Shown here piece by piece: positions 1 to 4,563 of a DNA stretch of 5,801 nt. Numbering within the stretch: the first letter of the stretch is position 1; each line of letters starts with the position of its first letter. The stretch comes from Bacillota bacterium (GTDB lineage: Bacteria > Bacillota > Bacilli > Alicyclobacillales > Alicyclobacillaceae), in NCBI GenBank assembly GCA_021820805.1, contig JAKADF010000248.1, forward strand, positions 1 through 5,801. Reading direction: 5' to 3'. A program made the position numbers and the translations under genes. The notes beneath the pieces are model-generated. The model had not been told where the DNA came from. It saw nothing but the letters and a program-made list of their open reading frames with translations, and did no database searches.

Positions 1-39
1 GAACCAACTTAGAGGTACAGTACCTCAATGTTTTGGTTC
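1..39. repeat. Nested inverted repeat at the left edge
   Basis: An outer 7-base repeat, GAACCAA (1-7) with TTGGTTC (33-39), encloses a tight inner one, GAGGTAC (12-18) with GTACCTC (20-26). No run of T follows, so it is not a standard intrinsic terminator on the + strand. It could be the 3' end structure of a gene to the left, or an operator. The window begins exactly at the outer arm, so its full extent is unknown. Confidence 0.5.
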
Positions 40-377
40 ACCCGTTACTTCATTTAAAAAGCATTAATGTTTAGAGTACAATCAATTCCGGTTTACGGCT
101 CGCTATAAATTCCGGCCTCGGTTGTCCACGGGAGAACGGATCTACAAGTGCATTCTGAACGCTGTTGTAGACCTAAAGACATTTCGGCGTGGATATGGAG
201 TCATGTTGCTGTTTGATCCATGCATTGTATTACATTCAAACATGAGCACAGAACCAGCCTTTGCTGTTGGGTTTCTTGACCAGTACATGGTGGGTTAAAT
301 ACGCAGACCATGCGGAGAACTGTTTTGGGGCGAACACGTACTTGAGATGTTTCATTTTTCAGTTATGCATTTCAGCA

Positions 378-406
378 TTGTAATGATTCACAGTTATCAA
401 TACTAT
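378..406 (+). promoter_or_regulatory. Candidate sigma-A promoter for the hydrolase-asparaginase operon
   Basis: TTGTAA at 378-383 and TACTAT at 401-406 are separated by 17 bases, the optimal spacing for the housekeeping sigma factor. Each hexamer departs from consensus at one or two positions. Transcription would begin near 413, giving a leader of about 70 bases that opens almost at once into the hairpin at 420-450. This was found by eye and is not tested. Confidence 0.5.
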
Positions 407-419
407 AGAACTGAGACTA

Positions 420-450
420 GTACCCCGGCGTCGATGCGGCACCGGGGTAC
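420..450 (+). promoter_or_regulatory. Perfect 9-bp GC-rich hairpin in the leader
   Basis: GTACCCCGG (420-428) is the exact reverse complement of CCGGGGTAC (442-450), with a 13-base loop. No T run follows, so it is unlikely to be a simple terminator. It lies between the promoter candidate and the ribosome binding site at about 469-474. A 5' stabilising stem, an operator bound as DNA, or a leader control element are all possible; the sequence does not decide. Confidence 0.55.
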
Positions 451-482
451 AGCGTGTGTTGAGATGTAGAGGTGAATCGAGT

Positions 483-1112
483 ATGAAAGTAGCAAATCGG
501 GTGCATCTCATTGATGGAACAAAAGGAAGTTATGCATATCTGGTTCTCGGTAATGAGCCTGTGTTAGTGGATACGAGTTTTCCAGGCCGCACGAATCGGA
601 TTGTACAGTCTGTGGAAGCTCTTGGTATGCGTATGTCGGATATTGCGCATATTGTGCTCACTCATCACGATCCGGATCACATTGGAAATGCTCACGCACT
701 TGCGTCATTGTCTGGAGCTATGGTTTGGGCGTCGGAAACTGAGATACCATTTATACATGGAGATCATAAAGAACAAGGTATTCGTAAGCTCATTTCGCGA
801 TTAGTAAGGGTAAAACATCCTATTGTGAATCGGACATACGATAATGGAGTTAAAATCGGGGACTTGGAGGTCATACCTTCCCCTGGTCATACAAATGGGC
901 ACGTATGTTTTGTTGTAGATGATGTCTTGCTTGCAGGTGATTTGGTAACAACTCGGCGGGGGAAGTTGAAACCTGCTCCATTTTTCTTAACGACAGACAA
1001 AGAAGCGTTAAAACGTTCGATTCGTGATATCGGTAGTTTGAAGTTTGATGTTGTATGCCCAGCGCATGGGGAACCGGTAAAGCGTTCTTCTTTATGGGAG
1101 GCAATGTATTGA
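483..1112 (+). CDS. Metallo-beta-lactamase-fold hydrolase
   Basis: A 209-residue protein of the metallo-beta-lactamase superfamily, probably a cytoplasmic metal-dependent hydrolase. The substrate cannot be read from sequence; relatives include lactonases, thioesterases and glyoxalase II-like enzymes. The metal-site motifs appear in order: H61-H62-D63-P64-D65-H66, then H136 in SPGH, D153 in AGD and H195 in AHGEP. The second histidine of the usual HxHxDH is aspartate (HxDxDH), a variant I recall from YflN-like Bacillus members of the superfamily. There is no signal peptide or membrane segment. I chose the ATG at 483 because AGAGGTG ends eight bases before it; a GTG at 456 would add nine residues but lacks a good binding site. 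The TGA shares its A with the next ATG, so translation of the asparaginase is probably coupled. Fold very likely, specific activity unknown. Confidence 0.9.
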   Translation: MKVANRVHLIDGTKGSYAYLVLGNEPVLVDTSFPGRTNRIVQSVEALGMRMSDIAHIVLTHHDPDHIGNAHALASLSGAMVWASETEIPFIHGDHKEQGIRKLISRLVRVKHPIVNRTYDNGVKIGDLEVIPSPGHTNGHVCFVVDDVLLAGDLVTTRRGKLKPAPFFLTTDKEALKRSIRDIGSLKFDVVCPAHGEPVKRSSLWEAMY

Positions 1113-2083
1113 TGGATACAAAAAAAGTTGTGATTATTAATACGGGCGGAACGATTGCAATGGAACTTGATGAGTCGACAGATTCTGTTAAAGCAGGCAA
1201 AGACCAGCCTCTGCATGCGACAGAGAAGTTGCTCAAGCAGTTTGCCGATATAGAAATGATTGACTTGTTTAATGTTCCGAGCCCTTATATGACACCGGAA
1301 ATGATGTATCAGCTTTGCACTGTTATTGATTCCTATCTTGAGAAAGAGGAGATTGTTGGAGTCGTCATTACGCATGGAACAGATACCCTTGAAGAAACTG
1401 CTTATTTCTTAGATCTAACGGTACAAAACGATAAGCCAGTTGTCGTCACTGGAGCTATGCGCTCAAGCAATGAACTGGGAGCTGACGGTCCGGTTAATTT
1501 GATTCAATCTGTCCGAGTTGCATCGGATTCGAACAGTTACGGTAGGGGCACGCTTGTTGTGTTTAATGACGAGATCCATTCCGCAAGGGATGTTACGAAA
1601 ACTCACACAAGTAACGTAGCGACATTCCAGTCGCCGGCTTACGGGCCTGTGGGTGTGATTACAAAACGTGCAGTCACATTCCATCAGCCTGCGGCTCGTT
1701 TGCAAAAATACAGGGTTTCGAAAGAGTTACCAAAGGTACCTTTGGTAAAGGTAGTAACCGGCATGGAGCCTGCCTGGCTTGATTTCTTAACTACAGCGCC
1801 AATTGACGGCGTAGTGTTGGAGGCATTTGGTGCAGGCAACGTTCCTCCTTCCATTATTCCAAACCTTCAAGCTCTGATATCGCGTAGTCTTCCCGTTGTA
1901 ATGGTCTCAAGGTGCTACAACGGATATGTGCAGGATTTATACGGATATGAGGGCGGAGGAAAACAGTTGCGCCAGATGGGCATCATATTTTGCAATGGTT
2001 TAAATGGTCAAAAAGCAAGAATCAAATTACTGGTATTGCTCTCTGCAGGGATTTCCCTGCAGGATTTTGAGGGTCAATTTTGA
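1112..2083 (+). CDS. ansA: L-asparaginase family protein (cytoplasmic, AnsA-like)
   Basis: A 323-residue member of the asparaginase/glutaminase family, which hydrolyses L-asparagine to aspartate and ammonia. The nucleophile motif NTGGTIA is at residues 10-16 (Thr14). The second motif, HGTDTLEET, is at 88-96 (Thr90, Asp91), with Lys163 in the DVTKTH segment completing the usual Thr-Asp-Lys group. The C-terminal GGGKQL and KARIKL segments also fit the family, and the length is normal. No signal peptide is present, so it is a cytoplasmic type. The tyrosine normally found about ten residues after the nucleophile is absent: residues 17-58 contain none. Activity may therefore differ from classical enzymes. 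The ATG at 1112 is preceded by GGGAGG (about 1096-1101) and overlaps the hydrolase stop by one base; an upstream ATG at 1055 would sit deep inside the hydrolase gene and is unlikely. Family assignment is secure; the gene symbol is by analogy. Confidence 0.92.
   Translation: MDTKKVVIINTGGTIAMELDESTDSVKAGKDQPLHATEKLLKQFADIEMIDLFNVPSPYMTPEMMYQLCTVIDSYLEKEEIVGVVITHGTDTLEETAYFLDLTVQNDKPVVVTGAMRSSNELGADGPVNLIQSVRVASDSNSYGRGTLVVFNDEIHSARDVTKTHTSNVATFQSPAYGPVGVITKRAVTFHQPAARLQKYRVSKELPKVPLVKVVTGMEPAWLDFLTTAPIDGVVLEAFGAGNVPPSIIPNLQALISRSLPVVMVSRCYNGYVQDLYGYEGGGKQLRQMGIIFCNGLNGQKARIKLLVLLSAGISLQDFEGQF
1727..1748. repeat. Perfect 22-bp palindrome inside the asparaginase gene
   Basis: The arms TTACCAAAGGT (1727-1737) and ACCTTTGGTAA (1738-1748) are exact reverse complements with no spacer, centred on the GGTACC in the middle. 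The site encodes part of a Lys-Val-Pro-Leu-Val-Lys stretch near residue 210. It could be an intragenic protein-binding site or a coincidence of codon choice. Confidence 0.6.
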
Positions 2084-2097
2084 TTTGATTGTTCCAC

Positions 2098-2139
2098 TTG
2101 TTCATCCTGAGGTGAGATGGATTGAATAACCGTTTTTTT
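2098..2139 (+). terminator. Probable intrinsic terminator of the hydrolase-asparaginase operon
   Basis: TTGTTCA (2098-2104) pairs with TGAATAA (2123-2129), with one G-U pair. The stem continues past a single-base bulge (2122) as TCC (2105-2107) with GGA (2119-2121), around an 11-base loop. Three bases later come seven T residues (2133-2139). The stem is AT-rich, so strength is uncertain, but its place 14 bases after the asparaginase stop is right. Confidence 0.6.
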
Positions 2140-2167
2140 GTATTGAACACAAATTACAAAAACAGTC

Positions 2168-2208
2168 CGTCAAGTCATGACGCAATATATTACGAATCGT
2201 AATTTTGC
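2168..2208. promoter_or_regulatory. Two adjacent dyads, possible regulator binding sites
   Basis: The first dyad is CGTCA (2168-2172) with TGACG (2178-2182), overlapping a perfect GTCATGAC palindrome (2174-2181). The second is ATTACGA (2189-2195) with TCGTAAT (2197-2203), separated by one base and flanked by GCAA (2182-2185) and TTGC (2205-2208). The second has the size and symmetry of a dimeric repressor site. It lies about 150 bases upstream of the yojF promoter candidate, far for direct repression, so its target is unclear. Confidence 0.3.
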
Positions 2209-2354
2209 ATTCTTGCAAACTATGTTTCAGATTGACGAGAAAAGCGGTACTATTTTGCAGAACGTGATCGAAAAAAATATGTCAGTGCGTGAATCATGAT
2301 TGATTGACTAAGTTTAATTGACCTGTTTACAGGATATGAGAAGGTTTCAAATGT

Positions 2355-2384
2355 TTGCTCGAGATAAAAGTTTTTCGCTATGAT
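2355..2384 (+). promoter_or_regulatory. yojF: Candidate promoter for yojF-bshB2
   Basis: TTGCTC (2355-2360) and TATGAT (2379-2384) are 18 bases apart, giving a start near 2391 and a leader of about 34 bases. The -10 box is good and the -35 box is weak, so an activator may help. In Bacillus subtilis several bacillithiol genes respond to the Spx regulator; I do not see a site here clear enough to claim that. Confidence 0.45.
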
Positions 2385-2424
2385 GAAGCAGTAGTTTCAT
2401 TTGGCAGGATGGGAGAGATGTATT

Positions 2425-2775
2425 ATGGAGCCAATTCGTCGCGAGGAAGTTCAAAGGAAATTAGATGCATTGACAAACCAGGATTTATACTTACACCTTG
2501 AAACAACAAACGGTGCGTATGCTGCACTTCGCGGTGAAAGTGCGATGGCTGTTTGTGCATATATTCGAAATGGAAAGATTCGTTATGTTCGGGGCACGAT
2601 TACAGGGGAAGGGCCTTACCGTGTAGGCCTTAAGATGGAAGACGGCTGGGTTTATGGAGAAGGGCTCACAGATTTTGAAATTGATAAAGAAGGGCGCCTG
2701 CTTCTAGCCGGGCATGATAGTGAAGGCAGGTTGGCGATTGCGCTGGAGCTTGGCCAAACACCTTTTCGAATGTAA
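2425..2775 (+). CDS. yojF: YojF family protein (DUF1806)
   Basis: A 116-residue protein, the same length as I recall for Bacillus subtilis YojF, and encoded directly before bshB2 as yojF is before yojG. The family's biochemical role is not established; the fixed neighbourhood suggests it supports or regulates the bacillithiol deacetylase or its substrates. No signal peptide, membrane segment or metal motif is visible. An N-terminal helical stretch with alternating charges (about residues 4-17) is followed by what reads as a beta-rich domain with repeated short strands, such as YIRNGKIRYVRGTI at 46-59. The ATG at 2425 is chosen because GGGAGAG (2411-2417) lies at ideal distance; a TTG at 2401 would add eight residues upstream of that site. 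The 27-base gap to bshB2 indicates one transcript. Family assignment is from both sequence character and gene context. Confidence 0.85.
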   Translation: MEPIRREEVQRKLDALTNQDLYLHLETTNGAYAALRGESAMAVCAYIRNGKIRYVRGTITGEGPYRVGLKMEDGWVYGEGLTDFEIDKEGRLLLAGHDSEGRLAIALELGQTPFRM

Positions 2776-2802
2776 GCAATAAATCGGGCGGGAGGAACGA
2801 AT

Positions 2803-3471
2803 GTGGAACAAAGTCATGTTTTGGTTGTATATCCGCATCCGGACGATGAAACATTTGGCAGTGCAGGGACGATTCTAACATATACAGAAGCAAGTATCCC
2901 CGTGACTTATGTGTGTGGGACGCTTGGACAAATGGGCCGTAATATGGGCAAACCGTTTTTTGCAACACGTGAGACACTACAGGACATTCGGGAAAAAGAG
3001 TTGCAAAATGCATGTGAAGTGCTAGGAATAAAGGATCTGCGGATGCTTGGTTTACGGGACAAGACACTTGAATTTGAGGATCCAGAATGGCTGGCAGATA
3101 AAATTCTCGAGATTATTAACGAAATAAAACCCTCACTCGTACTAACGCATTATCCAAAGCATGGCGTTCACCCAGATCATGATGCGTTAGGTGCTGCAAC
3201 TGTTCGCGCAGTTGGAAAAATGAAAAAAGCTGACCGTCCAACCGTGTATGGTCATGCAATAACAAAAAATCGGATGGAAGCTTTAGGCGAGCCAGATATT
3301 ACACTTGATATCAGTCGTTATACGGACAAAAAATTCGAAGCAATTCGTGCACATCGCTCACAGTCCGAATCTATGTTGTCTCAATTGGAGACATCTGATG
3401 ATGAAATTGTAAAGCGAATTCGAAATCAATTTAGTAAAGAACTCTATTGGATTTATCGTTTTGTTGATTAA
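2803..3471 (+). CDS. bshB2: Bacillithiol biosynthesis deacetylase BshB2
   Basis: A 222-residue zinc enzyme of the PIG-L/LmbE deacetylase family. It is predicted to remove the acetyl group from N-acetylglucosaminyl-malate, the second step in making bacillithiol, the main low-molecular-weight thiol of many Firmicutes, and acts in the cytoplasm. The metal and catalytic motif PHPDDE is at residues 11-16 (His12 and Asp15 as ligands, Asp14 as probable base). The second motif, HPDH, is at 123-126, with His126 as the third ligand. Length matches Bacillus subtilis YojG (BshB2), and the yojF neighbour distinguishes it from BshB1. The start is a GTG at 2803, seven bases after GGGAGG (2790-2795); an ATG two bases earlier overlaps it but is in the wrong frame. 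Relatives can also act as bacillithiol-conjugate amidases, so some detoxification activity is possible. A strong terminator follows. Confidence 0.93.
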   Translation: MEQSHVLVVYPHPDDETFGSAGTILTYTEASIPVTYVCGTLGQMGRNMGKPFFATRETLQDIREKELQNACEVLGIKDLRMLGLRDKTLEFEDPEWLADKILEIINEIKPSLVLTHYPKHGVHPDHDALGAATVRAVGKMKKADRPTVYGHAITKNRMEALGEPDITLDISRYTDKKFEAIRAHRSQSESMLSQLETSDDEIVKRIRNQFSKELYWIYRFVD

Positions 3472-3517
3472 ACCTATATTCATCAAAAATTCATTTAAAG
3501 TTAAGGTCAATTCAAAG

Positions 3518-3560
3518 TCATACGCTCTTCCTTCCAAGAATGGCGTGTGATTTTTTTTTT
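3518..3560 (+). terminator. Intrinsic terminator of yojF-bshB2
   Basis: TCATACGC (3518-3525) pairs with GCGTGTGA (3543-3550), allowing one G-U pair. An inner TCTT/AAGA pairing (3526-3529 with 3536-3539) is possible. Ten consecutive T residues follow directly (3551-3560). Stem and T tract together make a strong factor-independent terminator, 46 bases after the bshB2 stop. Confidence 0.88.
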
Positions 3561-3647
3561 GTGAAATTTGACGGAGTTACGTACAATAAATGGGTAGGAT
3601 CAAATTCATGACCGAATGCTCATGATGTGACACTTGGCACAGTAATT

Positions 3648-3676
3648 TTGCTCGGCATAGGTAAGATTAGTATAAA
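3648..3676 (+). promoter_or_regulatory. Candidate promoter for the two-small-protein operon
   Basis: TTGCTC (3648-3653) and TATAAA (3671-3676) are 17 bases apart, with a likely start near 3683 and a leader of about 25 bases. The -35 hexamer is identical to that proposed upstream of yojF. Two TCATGA palindromes (3606-3611 and 3620-3625) lie just upstream. The bases from the preceding terminator to this promoter contain no gene. Confidence 0.5.
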
Positions 3677-3707
3677 GTCCACATTAGGCTTTGTTGGAGA
3701 TGAGCTT

Positions 3708-3908
3708 ATGCAATTAGCAAAAAACGAGCATTTTAAAATTACGACCGACAGTGCCTTCATCATCGCAACGGCGAAAGTCGCCTGTACAGAAGAATTTTTG
3801 TACAGTCACAGTATCACGAATCTTGTTGATGTGTACCGCCGGCATTTTGGAATTGAAAAAACGAGAGAATTACTCGCGCAAGTTGGTCAAATGCTTGACC
3901 AAGAGTAG
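3708..3908 (+). CDS. Small uncharacterised protein, 66 residues
   Basis: I do not recognise this protein. It is 66 residues, soluble by appearance, with no membrane segment or signal peptide. The N-terminal half is mixed, with a hydrophobic Ala/Ile-rich stretch at 16-26 that includes the only cysteine (Cys26). The C-terminal part (about 38-66) reads as charged helix and ends in Asp-Gln-Glu. No metal-binding or DNA-binding motif stands out. The ATG at 3708 follows GGAG (3696-3699) by eight bases and lies downstream of the promoter candidate; a GTG at 3627 would start upstream of that promoter and is rejected. It probably shares a transcript with the small membrane protein 17 bases downstream. 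The good binding site, the fitting promoter and the tight spacing support a real gene. Confidence 0.7.
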   Translation: MQLAKNEHFKITTDSAFIIATAKVACTEEFLYSHSITNLVDVYRRHFGIEKTRELLAQVGQMLDQE

Positions 3909-3925
3909 AAAGGGAGTCATTTGTT

Positions 3926-4063
3926 ATGGCAATGGGCAATGGACCACTTTATAACAGAGACAGCCAGGGGCTTTGGCCGACCTTCGTTTCTAAGTTTTTG
4001 GTATCTTTAGCGGTCGTTTTGGTTCCTGTTGTGCTGATTCTTGGTATTATTTCCGTAGCATAA
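3926..4063 (+). CDS. Small single-pass membrane protein, 45 residues
   Basis: A 45-residue protein of unknown function. Residues 1-23 are polar, with Gly, Asn, Arg11 and Lys23 and a Gly-Leu-Trp-Pro segment at 15-18. Residues 24-45 are one continuous hydrophobic segment of Val, Leu, Ile and Ala, containing Pro34 and Gly40, that runs to the C terminus. The positive residues before it suggest the N terminus stays in the cytoplasm, giving a tail-anchored layout. AGGGAG (3911-3916) lies nine bases before the ATG; a second in-frame ATG at 3932 is less well placed. The gene begins 17 bases after the 66-residue gene and is probably co-expressed, so the two could act together at the membrane, as inference only. 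Its size makes it easy for automatic annotation to miss. I do not recognise a family. Confidence 0.72.
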   Translation: MAMGNGPLYNRDSQGLWPTFVSKFLVSLAVVLVPVVLILGIISVA

Positions 4064-4081
4064 TTTTATACCGGGCAGTAC

Positions 4082-4116
4082 GCACGCCTGCTCCTGTAAG
4101 CGAATGGCAGGCGTGC
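4082..4116. repeat. Perfect 10-bp GC-rich inverted repeat
   Basis: GCACGCCTGC (4082-4091) is the exact reverse complement of GCAGGCGTGC (4107-4116), around a 15-base loop. No T run follows on either strand, so it is not a typical intrinsic terminator. It sits between the 45-residue gene and the 117-residue gene. It may be a transcript-processing or stabilising stem, a weak or factor-assisted terminator, or a leader element of the next gene. Confidence 0.6.
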
Positions 4117-4144
4117 CGCTCTCGCTGAAAGGATCCTACCACTT

Positions 4145-4498
4145 ATGTTTGAAAAGCCAAATCTGGAATATGTAAATAAACGTGTGCTTGATCCCAAGTT
4201 CAAAAAATACGCAGTTGCAATGTTAGAATCCGAAACTTTCACCGAAGCAGTATCGAAAGTGGGAGACGCACTCAGAAATGCAGGCATTGAGTTTATGCAA
4301 AAGGTTCGGTTCGGAATGGAGGTTCAGGATTTCTTCTTTGGAAAGCCTGGTCCTACACCTTTACCCGGCGTATTTTTAGAACCAGCCCGCGGCGCAAAGG
4401 GTGTGTGGATGGTTTGGATGTACTTCACTATTCCAGAACCAGATTTTGAGGCACTAAAAAGTAAAATAGATCAAGCATTTTTCCCAATTGAGGGTTAA
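4145..4498 (+). CDS. Uncharacterised 117-residue protein
   Basis: I do not recognise this family. The protein is 117 residues and looks soluble. Residues 17-56 read as charged amphipathic helices. They are followed by a loop rich in Gly, Pro and Phe (about 59-82, including FFFGKPGPTPLPG), a hydrophobic Trp/Met strand at 87-95 (VWMVWMYF) and a short C-terminal helix. There are no cysteines or histidines, so a metal site is unlikely. AAAGGA (4128-4133) precedes the ATG by 11 bases, a little long but acceptable. A weak promoter, TTGGTA (4041-4046) and TTTATA (4065-4070), could drive it separately; otherwise it may be read through from the small-protein operon. A clear terminator follows. The alternating helix-strand pattern and clean boundaries make it a confident gene of unknown function. 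Confidence 0.82.
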   Translation: MFEKPNLEYVNKRVLDPKFKKYAVAMLESETFTEAVSKVGDALRNAGIEFMQKVRFGMEVQDFFFGKPGPTPLPGVFLEPARGAKGVWMVWMYFTIPEPDFEALKSKIDQAFFPIEG

Positions 4499-4510
4499 AC
4501 AATAGATTAT

Positions 4511-4547
4511 AAAAATGGCCCGCTGCGCTGTAGCGAGCCATTTTTTT
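4511..4547. terminator. Bidirectional terminator between convergent genes
   Basis: AAAAATGGC (4511-4519) pairs perfectly with GCCATTTTT (4537-4545), and CGCT (4521-4524) pairs with AGCG (4532-4535) inside it after one mismatch. On the + strand it ends in seven T residues; on the - strand the five A residues read as U. It can therefore end both the 117-residue gene and the AarF-like gene converging from the right. Confidence 0.88.
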
Positions 4548-4563
4548 GTGCGCACTCGGCACT

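Larger units (their letters stand above)
1..482. other. Gene-free upstream region
   Basis: No convincing gene lies here. The longest open stretch I traced by hand is on the + strand from 68 to the stop at 296-298, about 76 codons. Its first ATG is at 203, leaving only 31 codons, and a GGAG sits just two bases before that ATG, which is too close. The translation matches no family I know. The identifiable elements are the edge repeat (1-39), a promoter candidate (378-406) and a hairpin (420-450). The stretch from about 40 to 377 shows nothing I can name; it could hold a decayed gene or an unrecognised RNA. Confidence 0.6.
2084..2424. other. Spacer between the asparaginase and bacillithiol operons
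   Basis: This spacer holds a probable terminator (2098-2139), two adjacent dyads (2168-2208) and a promoter candidate for yojF (2355-2384). One small frame, ATG at 2177 to TGA at 2297-2299, would give a 40-residue polar peptide. It has no Shine-Dalgarno sequence within 20 bases and matches nothing I recognise, so I do not call it a gene. Nothing clear is visible from 2210 to 2350. Confidence 0.6.

Noticed and set aside
1..39. End of a transposable element
   Set aside because: The nested repeat could suggest an element end, but there is no transposase, matching distal repeat or target duplication in the window.
887..1375. A 162-codon frame on the - strand across the hydrolase-asparaginase junction
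   Set aside because: It lies opposite two genes with intact catalytic motifs, and its translation is rich in Cys, His and Asn without any domain character; it is an antisense shadow. The same holds for the 121-codon - strand frame at 871-1236.
2801..2803. ATG at 2801 as the bshB2 start
   Set aside because: It is out of frame with the HPDDE motif; the overlapping GTG at 2803 is in frame and well spaced from GGGAGG.
2666..3067. A 133-codon - strand frame opposite yojF and bshB2
   Set aside because: It is antisense to the bshB2 metal motif region and has no recognisable features.
3568..3587. Promoter from TTGACG (3568-3573) and TACAAT (3582-3587)
   Set aside because: Both hexamers look good, but the spacer is only eight bases, too short for sigma-A. 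A sporulation-sigma reading of CGTACAAT is possible but its -35 match is poor.
3627..3707. Longer start (GTG at 3627) for the 66-residue protein
   Set aside because: It would place the start upstream of the best promoter and lacks a Shine-Dalgarno sequence, whereas the ATG at 3708 has GGAG at ideal spacing.
3751..3954. A second + strand frame overlapping both micro-protein genes
   Set aside because: It has no ribosome binding site and overlaps two frames that each have one; its translation is Arg/Lys/Ser-rich as expected for an out-of-frame reading.
4066..4287. A 73-codon - strand frame opposite the start of the 117-residue gene
   Set aside because: It overlaps the inverted repeat and a better-supported + strand gene; its composition is Ser/Arg/Ala-rich and untypical.
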